Assembly: GCF_050947335.1 (NCBI RefSeq)
Contig: NW_027474132.1
Coordinates: forward strand, 1 to 64,000
Reading direction: 5' to 3'
Length of the DNA stretch: 64,000 bases
DNA from: Megachile rotundata
Taxonomy: Eukaryota > Arthropoda > Insecta > Hymenoptera > Megachilidae
Position 1 is the first letter of the stretch, and each line of letters opens with the position of its first letter. Position numbers and translations under genes: made by a program. A model generated the notes under the pieces. It was not told the origin of the DNA and did no database searches. It saw nothing but the letters and a program-made list of their open reading frames with translations. Positions 14,974 to 28,975 of the stretch are shown in pieces.

Positions 14974-17900
14974 GAGTGAGATTGATAATAATAAGAGTAA
15001 TAAGTATAGTAATTATAGTTCTATCGATCATATCTGCATAATAAGGTTAATAATATGAGTTAGATTGATAATAGTGAGTGTAATAAGTATAGTAATTGTC
15101 GTTCTGTCGATCATATAAACATAATATGGCTAATGATATGATTTAGATCGATAATAATAAGAGTAATAAGTATAGTAATTGTCGTTCTATCGATTGCATA
15201 GCATAATATGGCTAATAATATGAGTTAGATTGATAATAATAAGAGTAATAAGTACTGTAATTATCGTTCTACCGATCATACAAGCATAATGTGGCTAATA
15301 ATATGAGTTAGATTGATAATAATAAGAGTGATAAGTATAGTAATTGTCGTTCTATCGATCACATAAGCATAATATAGCTAATAATATATAGTTAGATTGA
15401 TAATAATAAGAGTAGTGAGTATAGTAATTTTCGTTCTTTCGATCATATAAGCATTACATGGCTAATAATATGAGTTAGATTGATAATAATAAGAGTAATA
15501 AGTATAGTAATTGTCGTTCTATCGATCACATAAGCATAATATGGCTAATAATATGAGTTAGATTGATAATAATAAGAGTAGTGAGCATAGTAATTGTCGT
15601 CCTATCGATCATATAAGCATAGTATGGCTAATAATATGAGTCAGTTTGATAATAATATGAGTAATAAGTATAGTAATTGTCGTTCTACGGATAATATAAG
15701 CATAATATGGCTAATAATATGAGTTAGATTGATAATAATAAGAGTAATAAGTATAGTAATTATTGTTCTACCGATCATATAAGCATAATATGGCTAATAA
15801 TATGAGTTAGATTGATATTAATAAGAGTAAAAAGTATAGTAATTGTCGTTCTATCGATCATATAAGCATAATATGGCTAATAATATGAGTTAGATTGATA
15901 ATAGTGAGTGTAATAAGTATAGTAATTGTCGTTCTGTCGATCATATATGCATAGTATGGCTAATAATATGAGATCGATTGATAATGATAAGAGTAATAAG
16001 TATAGTAATTGTCGTTCTATCCATCATATAAGCATAATATGGCTAATAATATGAGTTAGATTGATAATAATAAGACTAATATGTATAGTAATTGTCGTTC
16101 TATCGATCATATAAGCATAGTATGGCTAATAATATGAGTTAGATTGATAATAATAAGAGTAATAAGTATAGTAATTGGGGTCTATCGATCATATAAGCAT
16201 AATATGGCTAATAATATGAGTTAGGTTGATAATAATAAGAGTAATAAGTATAGAAATTGTCGTTCTATCGATCATATTTGCATAATATGGTTAATAATAT
16301 GAGTTAGATTGATAACAGTGAGTGTAATAAGTATTGTAATTGCCGTTCTATCGATCATATAAACATAATATGGCTAATAATATGAGTTAGATTGATAATA
16401 ACAAGACTAATAAGTATAGTAAATGTCGTTCTATCGATCACATAAGCATAATATAGCTAATAATATATAGTTAGATTGATAACAATAAGAGTAGTGAGTA
16501 TAGTTACTGTCGTTCTTTCGATCATATAAGCATTACATGGCTAATAATATGAGTTAGATTGATAATAATAAGAGTAATAAGTATAGTAATTGTCGTTCTA
16601 TCGATCACATAAGCATAATATGGCTAATAATATGAGTTAGATTGATAATAATAAGTGTAATAAGTATAGTAATTATCGTTCCACCGATCATATAAGCATA
16701 ATATGGCGAATAATATGAGTTAGATTGATAATAGTGAGTGTAATAAGTATAGTAATTGGAGTTCTATTGCTCATATAAGCATAATATGGTTAATAATATG
16801 AGTTAGATTGATAATAGTGAGTGTAATTAGTATAGTAATTGTAGTTCTATTGCTCATATAAGCATAATTTAGTTAATAATATGAGTTAGATTGATAATAA
16901 CAAGACTAATAGGTATAGTAATTGTCGTTCTATCGATCATATAAGCATAGTATGGCTAATAATATGAGTTAGATTGATAATAATAAGAGTAATAAGTATA
17001 GTAATTGTCGTTCTATCGATCATATAAGCATAGTATTGCTAATAATATGAGTTAGATTAATAATAGTGAGTGCAATAAGTATAGTAATTGTCGTTCTGTC
17101 GATCATATAAGCATAATATGGCTAATAATATGAGTTAGATTGGTAATAATAAGAGTAATAAGTATAGTAATTGTCGTTCTATCGATCATATAAGCATAAA
17201 ATGGCTAATAATATGAGTTAGATTGATAATAATAAGAGTAATGAGTATAGTAATTGTCGTTCTATCGATCACATAAGCATAATATGGCTAATAATATGAG
17301 TTAGATTGATAATAATAAGTGTAATAAGTATAGTAATTATCGTTCCACCGATCATATAAGCATAATATGGCGAATAATATGAGTTAGATTGATAATAGTG
17401 AGTGTAATAAGTATAGTAATTGGAGTTCTATTGCTCATATAAGCATAATATGGTTAATAATATGAGTTAGATTGATAATAGTGAGTGTAATTAGTATAGT
17501 AATTGTAGTTCTATTGCTCATATAAGCATAATTTAGTTAATAATATGAGTTAGATTGATAATAACAAGACTAATAGGTATAGTAATTGTCGTTCTATCGA
17601 TCATATAAGCATAGTATGGCTAATAATATGAGTTAGATTGATAATAATAAGAGTAATAAGTATAGTAATTGTCGTTCTATCGATCATATAAGCATAGTAT
17701 TGCTAATAATATGAGTTAGATTAATAATAGTGAGTGCAATAAGTATAGTAATTGTCGTTCTGTCGATCATATAAGCATAATATGGCTAATAATATGAGTT
17801 AGATTGGTAATAATAAGAGTAATAAGTATAGTAATTGTCGTTCTATCGATCATATAAGCATAAAATGGCTAATAATATGAGTTAGATTGATAATAATAAG

Positions 17901-18281
17901 AGTAATGAGTATAGTAATTGTCGTTCTATCGATCATATAATCATAATATGGCTAATAATATGTGTTAGGTTGATAATAATAAGAGTAATAAGTATAGAAA
18001 TTGTCGTTCTATCGATCATATTTGCATAATATGGTTAATAATATGAGTTAGATTGATAACAGTGAGTGTAATAAGTATAGTAGTTGTCGTTCTGTCGATC
18101 ATATAAGCATAATATGGCTAATAATATGAGTTAGATTGATAATAATAAGAGTAATAAGTACTGTAATTATCGTTCTACCGATCATACAAGCATAATGTTG
18201 CTAATAATATGAGTTAGATTGATAATAATAAGAGTAATAAGTATAGGAATTATCGTTCTACCGATCATATAAGCATAATAT
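14974..18281 (+). repeat. 32-monomer higher-order repeat, copy 2, expanded by 664 bp
   Basis: Tandem copy of 12318-14973 at an offset of 2656-2657 bp until about 17270. It then steps back eight monomers and repeats 664 bp before rejoining, so positions 17928-18281 align with about 14607-14960 at an offset near 3321 bp. The unit is therefore 32 monomers plus an inserted 8-monomer duplication. Near 18290 the pattern switches to the GATATTAATAAGAGTAAAAAG type also seen near 3860, so the boundary joins two lineages. Confidence 0.83.
16580..17907 (+). repeat. 8-monomer (664-bp) tandem duplication
   Basis: Positions 16580-17243 are repeated at 17244-17907, exactly 8 x 83 bp apart. The rare junction GTTCCACCGATC occurs near 16681 and again at 17345, and the TGCTCATATAAGC landmark at 16851 pairs with 17515. 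Alignment breaks at 17936, where CATATAA replaces CACATAA. The corresponding place in the first 32-mer unit has a single copy, so this duplication arose after the 32-mer duplication. Confidence 0.87.
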
Positions 18282-19679
18282 GGCTAATAATATGAGTTAG
18301 ATTGATATTAATAAGAGTAAAAAGTATAGTAATTGTCGTTCTATCGATCATATAAGCATAATATGGCTAATAATATGAGTTAGATTGATAATAGTGAGTG
18401 TAATAAGTATAGTAATTGTCGTTCTGTCGATCATATATGCATAGTATGGCTAATAATATGAGATCGATTGATAATGATAAGAGTAATAAGTATAGTAATT
18501 GTCGTTCTATCCATCATATAAGCATAATATGGCTAATAATATGAGTTAGATTGATAATAATAAGAGTAATAAGTATAGTAATTGTCGTTCTATCGATCAT
18601 ATAAGCATAATATGGCTAATAATATGAGTTAGATTGATAATAATAAGAGTAACAAGTATAGTAATTGTCGTTCTATCGATCATATAAGCATAATATGGCT
18701 AATAATATGAGTTAGATTGATAATAATAAGAGTAACAAGTATAGCAATTGCCGTTCTATCGATAATATAAGCATAATATGGTTAATAATATGAGTTAGAC
18801 TGATAATAATAAGAGTAATGAGTATAGTAATTGTCGTCCTATCGATCATATCCACATAATATGGCCAATAATATGAGTTAGATTGATAATAATAAGAGTA
18901 ATAAGTATAGTAATTGTCGTTCAATCGATCATATCCGCATAATATGGCCAATAATATGAGTTAGATTGATAATAATAAGAGTAATAAGTATGGTAATTGT
19001 CGTCCTATCGATCATATCCACATAATATGGCCAATAATATGAGTTAGATTGATAATAATAAGAGTAATAAGTATAGTAATTGTCGTCCTATCGATCATAT
19101 CCACATAGTATGGCCAATAATATGAGTTTGATTGATAATAATAAGAGTAACAACTATAGTAATTGTCCTTTTATAAATAATATAAGCATAATATGGCTAA
19201 TAATATGAGTTAGATTGATAATAATAAGCGTAACAAGTATAGTAATTGTCCTTCTTTTGATAATATAAGCATAATATGGCCAATAATATGAGTTAGATTG
19301 ATAATAATAAGAGTAATAAGTATAGTAATTGTCGTTCTATCGATCATATAAGCATAATATGGCTAATAATATGAGTTAGATTGATAATAATAAGAGTAAC
19401 AAGTATAGTAATTGTCGTTCTATCGATAATATAAGCATAATATGGCTAATAATATGAGTTAGATTGATAATAGTAAGAGTAATAAGTATAGTAATTGTCG
19501 TTCTATCGATCATATCTGCATAATATGGTTAATAATATGAGTTAGTTTGATAATAATAAGAGTAATAAGTATAGTAATTGTCGTCCTATCGATCATATCC
19601 ACATAATATGGCCAATAATATGAGATAGATTGATAATAATAAGAGTAACAAGTATAGTAATTGTCTTTCTATCGATCAT
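18282..19679 (+). repeat. Forward-block mosaic between 32-mer copies
   Basis: Satellite monomers only, stitched from several lineages. About 18290-18770 resembles 3850-4270 (GAGTAACAAG monomers). About 19131-19300 resembles 6440-6610 (AACAACTATAG followed by ATAATATAAGC). Between them lies the CCACAT cluster, and further copies carrying CATATCCACATAATATGGCC occur near 19597. A minus-strand open frame of about 79 codons at 18712-18951 is judged a chance product: Tyr-, Ile- and Leu-rich low complexity crossing three monomers. Confidence 0.83.
18847..19178 (+). repeat. Patch of four CCACAT/CCGCAT variant monomers
   Basis: Four successive monomers, starting at 18847, 18930, 19013 and 19096 (83 apart), replace CATATAAGC with CATATCCAC or CATATCCGC. 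The first three are followed by GGCCAATAAT instead of GGCTAATAAT, and the fourth also has GGCC after CATAGTAT. The same combination occurs again near 19597 but is rare elsewhere in the forward block. Adjacent copies sharing rare joined variants suggest very recent single-monomer amplification or gene conversion. Confidence 0.85.
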
Positions 19680-21004
19680 ATAAGCATAATATGGCTAATA
19701 ATATGAGTTAGATTGATAATAATAAGAGTAATAAGTACTGTAATTATCGTTCTACCGATCATACAAGCATAATGTGGCTAATAATATGAGTTAGATTGAT
19801 AATAATAAGAGTAATAAGTATAGGAATTATCGTTCTACCGATCATATAAGCATAATATGGCTAATAATATGAGTGAGATTGATAATAATAAGAGTAATAA
19901 GTATAGTAATTATAGTTCTATCGATCATATCTGCATAATAAGGTTAATAATATGAGTTAGATTGATAATAGTGAGTGTAATAAGTATAGTAATTGTCGTT
20001 CTGTCGATCATATAAACATAATATGGCTAATGATATGATTTAGATCGATAATAATAAGAGTAATAAGTATAGTAATTGTCGTTCTATCGATTGCATAGCA
20101 TAATATGGCTAATAATATGAGTTAGATTGATAATAATAAGAGTAATAAGTACTGTAATTATCGTTCTACCGATCATACAAGCATAATGTGGCTAATAATA
20201 TGAGTTAGATTGATAATAATAAGAGTGATAAGTATAGTAATTGTCGTTCTATCGATCACATAAGCATAATATAGCTAATAATATATAGTTAGATTGATAA
20301 TAATAAGAGTAGTGAGTATAGTAATTTTCGTTCTTTCGATCATATAAGCATTACATGGCTAATAATATGAGTTAGATTGATAATAATAAGAGTAATAAGT
20401 ATAGTAATTGTCGTTCTATCGATCACATAAGCATAATATGGCTAATAATATGAGTTAGATTGATAATAATAAGAGTAGTGAGCATAGTAATTGTCGTCCT
20501 ATCGATCATATAAGCATAGTATGGCTAATAATATGAGTCAGTCTGATAATAATATGAGTAATAAGTATAGTAATTGTCGTTCTACGGATAATATAAGCAT
20601 AATATGGCTAATAATATGAGTTAGATTGATAATAATAAGAGTAATAAGTATAGTAATTATTGTTCTACCGATCATATAAGCATAATATGGCTAATAATAT
20701 GAGTTAGATTGATATTAATAAGAGTAAAAAGTATAGTAATTGTCGTTCTATCGATCATATAAGCATAATATGGCTAATAATATGAGTTAGATTGATAATA
20801 GTGAGTGTAATAAGTATAGTAATTGTCGTTCTGTCGATCATATATGCATAGTATGGCTAATAATATGAGATCGATTGATAATGATAAGAGTAATAAGTAT
20901 AGTAATTGTCGTTCTATCCATCATATAAGCATAATATGGCTAATAATATGAGTTAGATTGATAATAATAAGACTAATATGTATAGTAATTGTCGTTCTAT
21001 CGAT
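19680..21004 (+). repeat. Partial third copy of the 32-mer unit, cut by the gap
   Basis: Aligns with about 14783-16107 at an offset of 4897 bp (59 x 83). GAGTGAGATT at 14974 pairs with 19871, and the rare TAATTATTGTTCTACC near 15759 pairs with the copy near 20656. One difference noted: CAGTCTGAT near 20540 against CAGTTTGAT. The last monomer is complete and ends in CTATCGAT at 21004. By comparison with 16108 onward, the next bases would be another monomer of the same unit, so the array does not end here. Confidence 0.85.
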
Positions 21005-21104
21005 NNNNNNNNNNNNNNNNNNNNNNNNNNNNNNNNNNNNNNNNNNNNNNNNNNNNNNNNNNNNNNNNNNNNNNNNNNNNNNNNNNNNNNNNNNNNNNNN
21101 NNNN
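21005..21104. other. Assembly gap of 100 N
   Basis: A run of exactly 100 N, the size often used for a gap of unknown length, so true distance and content are undetermined. Satellite lies on both sides, but the monomer orientation reverses across it. Two short open frames overlapping it (about 20921-21148 on - and 20958-21140 on +) exist only because the N run is read through, and they are not genes. Confidence 0.99.
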
Positions 21105-22392
21105 ATATTATTAGCCATATTATGCTTATATGATCGATAGAACGGCAAGTACTATACTTATTACTCTTATTATTATCAATCTAACTCATATTATTAGCCA
21201 TATTATGCTTATATGATCGATAGAACGACAATTACTGTACTTACTACTCTTATCATTATCGATCTAACTCATATTATTAGCCATATTATGCTTATATGAT
21301 CGATAGAACGACAATTACTATACTTATTACTCTTATTATTATCAATCTAACTCATATTATTAGCCATATTATGCTTAAATGATCGATAGAACGACAATTA
21401 CTATACTTATTACTCTTATTATTATGAATCTAACTCATAGTATTAACCATATTATGCAGATATGATCGATAGAACTACAATTACTATACTCATTACTCTT
21501 ATTATTATCAATCTAACTCATATTATTAGCCATATTATGCTTATATAATCGATAGAACGACAATTACTGTACTTATTACTCTTATCATTATCGATCTAAC
21601 TCATATTATTAGCCATATTATGCTTATATGATCGATAGAACGACAATTACTATACTCACTACTCTTATTATTATCAATCTAACTCATATTATTAGCCATA
21701 TTATGCTTATATGATCGACAGAACGACAATTACTGTACTTATTACACTTACTATTATCAATCTAACTCATATTATTAGCCATATTATGCTTATATGATCG
21801 ATAGAACGACAATTACTATACCTATTACTCATACTATTATCAATCTAACTCATATTATTAGCCATATTATGCTTATATGATCGATAGAACGGCAAGTACT
21901 ATACTTATTACTCTTATTATTATCAATCTAACTCATATTATTAGCCATATTATGCTTATATGATCGATAGAACGACAATTACTGTACTTACTACTCTTAT
22001 CATTATCGATCTAACTCATATTATTAGCCATATTATGCTTATATGATCGATAGAACGACAATTACTATACTTATTACTCTTATTATTATCAATCTAACTC
22101 ATATTATTAGCCATATTATGCTTAAATGATCGATAGAACGACAATTACTATACTTATTACTCTTATTATTATGAATCTAACTCATAGTATTAACCATATT
22201 ATGCAGATATGATCGATAGAACTACAATTACTATACTCATTACTCTTATTATTATCAATCTAACTCATATTATTAGCCATATTATGCTTATATAATCGAT
22301 AGAACGACAATTACTGTACTTATTACTCTTATCATTATCGATCTAACTCATATTATTAGCCTTATTATGCTTATATGATCGATAGAACGACA
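21105..22392 (-). repeat. Partial 9-monomer (747-bp) tandem duplication at the gap
   Basis: Positions 21105 to about 21645 recur at 21852 to about 22392, offset 747 bp (9 x 83). The rare GGCAAGT pairs 21144 with 21891, and the private CATAGTATTAACC and TATATAATCG variants are also shared. The copies diverge where TACTCACTACTC (near 21650) meets TACTTATTACTC. The left copy is cut by the gap. The GGCAAGT lineage also appears near 23311, 51285, 52695, 56265 and 57675. Confidence 0.82.
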
Positions 22393-24420
22393 TTTTACTA
22401 TACTTATTACTCTTATTATTATCAATCTAACTTATATTATCAGCCATATTATGCAGATATGATCGATAGAACGACAATTACTATACTTATTACACTCACC
22501 ATTATCAATCTAACTCATATTATTAACAATATTATGCAGATATGATCGATAGCACGACATTTACTATACTTATTACTCTTATTATTATCAACCTAACTCA
22601 TATTATTAGCCATATTATGCTTAAATGATCGATAGAACGACAATTACTATACTTATTACTCTTATTATTATTAATCTAACTCATATTATTAGCCATATTA
22701 TGCTTATATGATCGACAGAACGACAATTACTATACTTATTATTCTTATTTTTATCAACCTAACTCATATTATTAGACATATTATGCTTAAATGATCGATA
22801 GCACGACAATTACTATACTTATTACTCTTATTATTATGAATCTAACTCATATTATTAACCATATTATGCAGATATGATCGATAGAACTACAATTACTATA
22901 CCCATTACTCTTATTATTATCAATCTAACTCATATTATTAGCCATATTATGCTTATATGATCGATAGAACGACAATTACTGTACTTACTACTCTTATCAT
23001 TATCGATCTAACTCATATTATTAGAAATATTATGCTTATATGATCGATAGAACGACAATTACTATACTTATTACTCTTATTATTATCAATCTAACTCATA
23101 TTACTAGCCATATTATGCTTAAATGATCGATAGAACGACAATTACTATACTTATTACTCTTATTATTATCAATCTAACTCATATTATTAGCCATATTATG
23201 CTTATATGATCGATAGAACGACAATTACTATACTTACTACTCTTATTATTATCAATCTAACTCATATTATTAGCCATATTATGCTTATATGATCGACAGA
23301 ACGGCAAGTACTATACTTATTACTCTTATTATTATCAATCTAACTCATATTATTAGCCATATTATGCTTATATGATCGATAGAACGACAATTACTGTACT
23401 TACTACTCTTATCATTATCGATCTAACTCATATTATTAGCCATATTATGCTTATATGATCGACAGAACGACAATTGCTATACTTATTATTCTTATTTTTA
23501 TCAACCTAACTCATATTATTAGCCATATTATGCTTAAATGATCGATAGAAGGACTATTACTATACTTATTACTCTTATTACTATGAATCTAACTCATATT
23601 ATTAATCATATTATGCAGATATGATCGATAGAACTACAATTACTATACCCATTACTCTTATTATTATCAATCTAACTCATATTATTAGCCATATTATGCT
23701 TATATGATCGATAGAACGACAATTACTGTACTTACTACTCTTATCATTATCGATCTAACTCATATTATTAGCCATATTATGCTTATATGATCGATAGAAC
23801 GACAATTACTATACTTATTACTCTTATTATTATGAATCTAACTCATATTATTAGCCATATTATGCTTAAATGATCGATAGAACGACAATTACTATACTTA
23901 TTACTCTTATTATTATCAATCTAACTCATATTACTAGCCATATTATGCTTATATTATCGATAGAACGACAATTACTGTACTTATTACTGTTATTATTATC
24001 AATCTAACTCATATTATTAGCCATATTATTCATATATGATCGATAGAACGACAATTACTATACTTATTACACTTACTATTATCAATCTAACTCATATTAT
24101 TAGCCATATTATGCATATATGATCGATAGAACGACAATTACTGTACTTATTACTCTTACCATTATCGATCTAACTCATATTATTAGCCATATTATGCTTA
24201 TATTATCGATAGAACGACAATTACTGTACTTATTACTGTTATTATTATCAATCTAACTCATATTATTAGCCATATTATGCTTAAATGATCGATAGAACGA
24301 CAATTACTATACATATTACTATTATTATTATAAATCTTACTCATATTATTAGCCATATTATGCTTATATGATCGATAGAACGACAATTACTGTACTTATT
24401 ACTCTTATCATTTTCGATCT
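22393..24420 (-). repeat. Reverse-block mosaic related to the 60-mer unit
   Basis: Satellite only. The rare GAAGGACTATTAC near 23549 recurs near 52857 and 57837 inside the 60-mer copies, and the monomers that follow (TTACTATGAATC, TTAATCATATT, TACCCATTACTC) keep the same order. This looks like an older or ancestral version of part of the 60-mer unit about 29.3 kb away, with several indels between them. ATTATTCATATATG (near 24025) and TTATAAATCTTACTC (near 24330) continue the correspondence. Confidence 0.78.
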
Positions 24421-27400
24421 AACTCATATTATTAGCCATATTATGCTTATATTATCGATAGAACGACAATTACTGTACTTATTACTGTTATTATTATCAA
24501 TTTAACTCATATTATTAGCCATATTATGCTTAAATGATCGATAGAACGACAATTACTATACTTATTGCTATTATTATTATCAATCTAACTCATATTATTA
24601 ACCATATTATGCAGATATGATCGATAGCACGACATTTACTATACTTATTACTCTTATTATTATCAACCTAACTCATATTATTAGCCATATTATGCTTATA
24701 TTATCGATAGAACGACAATTAATGTACTTATTACTGTTGTTATTATCAATCTAACTCATATTATTAGTCATATTATGCATATATGATCGATAGAACGACA
24801 ATTACTATACTTATTACTCTTATTATTATCAATCTAACTCATATTACCAGCCATGTTATGCTTAAATGATCGATAGAACGACAATTACTATACTTATTAC
24901 TCTTATTATTATCAATCTATCTCATATTATTAGCCATATTATGCTTATATGATCGATAGAACTACAATTACTATACCCATTACTCTTATTAATATCAATC
25001 TAACTCATATTATTAGCCATATTATGCTTATATGATCGATAGAACGACAATTACTATACTTATTACTCTTATTATTATCAATCTAACTCATATTATTAGC
25101 CATATTATGCAGATATGATCGATAGAACGACAATTACTATACTTATTACACTCACTATTATCAATCTATCTCATATTATTAACAATATTATGCAGATATG
25201 ATCGATAGCACGACATTTACTATACTTATTACTCTTATTATTATCAACCTAACTCATATTATTAGCCATATTATGCTTATATGATCGATAGAACGACAAT
25301 TACTATACTTATTACTCTTATTATTATCAATCTAACTCATATTATTCGCCATATTATGCTTATATGATCGACAGAACGACAATTACTATACTTATTATTC
25401 TTATTTTTATCAACCTAACTCATATTATTACCCATATTATGCTTAAATGATCGATAGAACGACAATTACTATACTTATTACTCTTATTATTATGAATCTA
25501 ACTCATATTATTAACCATATTATGCAGATATGATCGATAGAACTACAATTACTATACTCATTACTCTTATTATTATCAATCTAACTCATATTATTAGCCA
25601 TATTATGCTTATATGATCGATAGAACGACATTTACTGTACTTATTACTCTTATCATTATCGATCTAACTCATATTATTAGCCATATTATGCTTATATGAT
25701 CGATAGGACGACAATTACTATACTTATTACTCTTGTTATTATCAATCTAACTCATATTATTAGCCATATTATGCAGATATGATCGATAGAACGACAATTA
25801 CTATACTTATTACACTCACTATTATCAATCTAACTCATATTATTAACAATATTATGCAGATATGATCGACAGCACGACATTTACTATACTTATTACTCTT
25901 ATTATTATCAACCTAACTCATATTATTAGCCATATTATGCTTATATGATCGATAGAACGACAATTACTATGCTTATTATTCTTATTTTTATCAACCTAAC
26001 TCATATTATTAGCCGTATTATGCTTATATGATCGATAGAACGACAATTACTATACTTATTACTCTTATTATTATCAATCTAACTCATATTACTAGCCATA
26101 TTATGCTTATATGATCGATAGAACGACAATTACTGTACTTATTACTCTTATTATTATCAATCTAACTCATATTATTAGCCATATTATGCTTATATTATCG
26201 ATAGAACGACAATTACTGTACTTATTACTGTTATTATTATCAATTTAACTCATATTATTAGCCATATTATGCTTAAATGATCGATAGAACGACAATTACT
26301 ATACTTATTACTATTATTATTATCAATCTTACTCATATTATTAGCTATATTATGCATATATGATCGATAGAACGACAATTACTATACTTACTACACTCAC
26401 TATTATCAATCTAACTCATATTATTAACAATATTATGCAGATATGATTGATAGCACGACATTTACTATACTTATTACTCTTATTATTATCAACATAAACT
26501 CATATTATTAGCCATATTATGTTTACATGATCGATAGAACAACAATTACTATACTTATTATTCTTATTTTTATCAACCTAACTCATATTATTAGCCATAT
26601 TATGCTTAAATGATCGATAGAACGACAATTACTATACTTATTACTCTTATTATTATGAATCTAACTCATATTATTAACCATATTATGCAGATACGATCGA
26701 TAGAACTACAATTACTATACTCATTACTCTTATTATTATCAATCTAACTCATATTATTAGCCATATTATGCTTAAATGATCGATAGAACGACAATTACTA
26801 TACTCATTACTCGTATTATTATCAATCTAACTCATATTTTTAGCCGTATTATGCTTATATGATCGATAGAACGACAATTACTATACTTATTACTATTATT
26901 ATTATCAATCTTACTCATATTATTAGCCATATTATGCTTATATGATCGATAGAACGACAATTACTATACTTATTACACTTATTATTATCAATCTAACTCA
27001 TATTATTAACCATATTATGCTTATATGATCGATAGAACGACAATTACTATACTTATTACTCTTATTATTATCAATCTAACTTATATTACTAGCCATATTA
27101 TGATTAAATGATCGATAGAACGACAATTACTATACTTATTACTCTTATTATTATCAATCTGACTCATATTATTAGCCATATTATGTTTATATGATCGATA
27201 GAACGACAATTACTATACTTATTACTCTTATTATTATCAATCTAACTCATATTACCAGCCATGTTATGCTTAAATGATCGATAGAACGACAATTACTATA
27301 CTTATTACTCTTATTATTATCAATCTATCTCATATTATTAGCCATATTATGCTTATATGATCGATAGAACGACAATTACTATACTCACTACTCTTATTAT

Positions 27401-28975
27401 TATCGATCTAACTCATATTATTAGCCATATTATGCTTATATTATCGATAGAACGACAATTACTGTACTTATTACTGTTATTATTATCAATCTAACTCATA
27501 TTATTAGCCATATTATGCATATGTGATCGATAGAACGACAATTAGTATACTTATTACACTTACTATTATCAATCTAACTCATATTATTAGCCATATTATG
27601 CATATATGATCGATAGAACGACAATTACTGTACTTATTACTCTTATCATTATCGATCTAACTCATATTATTAGCCATATTATGCTTATATTATCGATAGA
27701 ACGACAATTACTGTACCTATTACTGTTATTATTATCAATCTAACTCATATTATTAGCCATATTATGCTTATATGATCGATAGAACGACAATTACTATACT
27801 CACTACTCTTATTATTATCAATCTAACTCATATTATTAGACATATTATGCATATATGATCGACAGAACGACAATTACTGTACTTATTACGCTTATCATTA
27901 TTGATCTAACTCATATTAGTAGCCATATTATGCTTATATTATCGATAGAACGACCATTACTGTACTTATTACTGTTATTATTATCAATCTAACTCATATT
28001 ATTAGCCATATTATGCATATATGATCGATAGAACGACAATTACTATACTTATTACACTTACTATTATCAATCTAACTCATATTATTAACCATATCATGCA
28101 GATATGATCGATAGCACGACATTTACTATACTTATTACTCTTATTATTATCAACCTAACTCATATTATTAGCCATATTATGCTTATATTATCGATAGAAC
28201 GACAATTAATGTACTTATTACTGTTGTTATTATCAATCTAACTCATATTATTAGTCATATTATGCATATATGATCGATAGAACGACAATTACTATACTTA
28301 TTACACTTACTATTATCAATCTAACTCATATTATTAGCCATATTATGCTTAAATGATCGATAGAACGACAATTACTATACTTATTACTCTTATTATTATC
28401 AATCTAACTCATATTATTACCCATATTATGCTTAAATGATCGATAGAACGACAATTACTATACTTATTACTCTTATTATTATGAATCTAACTCATATTAT
28501 TAACCATATTATGCAGATATGATCGATAGAACTACAATTACTATACTTATTACACTTACTATTATCAATCTAACTCATATTATTAGCCATATTATGCTTA
28601 TATGATCGATAGAACGACAATTACTATACTCACTACTCTTACTATTATCAACCTAACTCATATTATTAGCCATATTATGCTTAAATGATCGATAGAACGA
28701 CAATTACTATACTTATTACACTTACTATTATCAATCTAACTCATATTATTAGCCATATTATGCTTATATTATCGATAGAACGACAATTAATGTACTTATT
28801 ACTGTTGTTATTATCAATCTAACTCATATTATTAGTCATATTATGCATATATGATCGATAGAACGACAATTACTATACTTATTACACTTACTATTATCAA
28901 TCTAACTCATATTATTAGCCATATTATGCTTAAATGATCGATAGAACGACAATTACTATACTTATTACTCTTATT
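24421..28975 (-). repeat. Large shared block, copy 1 (109-monomer offset)
   Basis: About 4.55 kb that aligns with 33471 to about 38026 at an offset of 9050-9051 bp (about 109 monomers). Paired landmarks: ATTGCTATTATT (24560 with 33610), the rare ATTACGCTTATC near 27886 with 36936, CATATCATGC (28090 with 37141), and the GTTGTTATTATC monomer (28801 with 37852). It contains the roughly 2-kb block at 25435-27400 that also occurs at 28922-30887. Divergence begins near 28979, where ATTATGAATC meets ATTATCAATC. Confidence 0.8.

Larger units (their letters stand above)
1..21004 (+). repeat. 83-bp AT-rich satellite array, forward block
   Basis: Uninterrupted head-to-tail tandem repeat of an 83-bp monomer, about 253 copies. 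Phase was set at the motif CATATAAGC, which recurs at 5, 88, 171 and 254, exactly 83 bases apart, and continues to the gap. The consensus is about 24% G+C, with 34 A, 29 T, 14 G and 6 C, so this strand is G-rich over C. Fixed landmarks are TATGGCTAATAATATGAG in the first third, a TAA-rich middle, and TTGTCGTTCTATCGAT at the end. Common variants include GTGAGTGTAATAAG in the middle and CTGTCGAT, CTACCGAT or ATTGCTCAT at the junction. Most monomers differ from consensus at a few sites, and a few carry 1-bp indels. I found no gene or non-satellite insertion. No known satellite family is recognised from memory. The role is inferred to be structural heterochromatin. Confidence 0.98.

Noticed and set aside
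18712..18951. 79-codon open frame on the minus strand
   Set aside because: It crosses about three satellite monomers, is made of Tyr, Ile, Leu and Ser runs, and exists because variant monomers (CATATCCAC) remove the TGA normally met at the junction. 83 is not a multiple of 3, so the frame is not kept between monomers. No motif, signal or neighbouring gene supports it.
14974..19871. A regular 4897-bp HOR shared by the whole forward block
   Set aside because: The 4897-bp offset between 14974 and 19871 equals 59 monomers like the 4898-bp duplication at 2420-12215, but the interval is made of a 32-mer unit, an extra 8-mer and unrelated monomers. The similar length looks coincidental.
20921..21148. 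Two overlapping open frames through the gap (one on each strand)
   Set aside because: They are open only because the 100 N are translated as unknown residues. The ends are satellite.
20000..22400. Terminal inverted repeats of a transposon around the gap
   Set aside because: The inverted relation is between whole satellite arrays tens of kilobases long of different subfamilies. There is no transposase, target-site duplication or element boundary.
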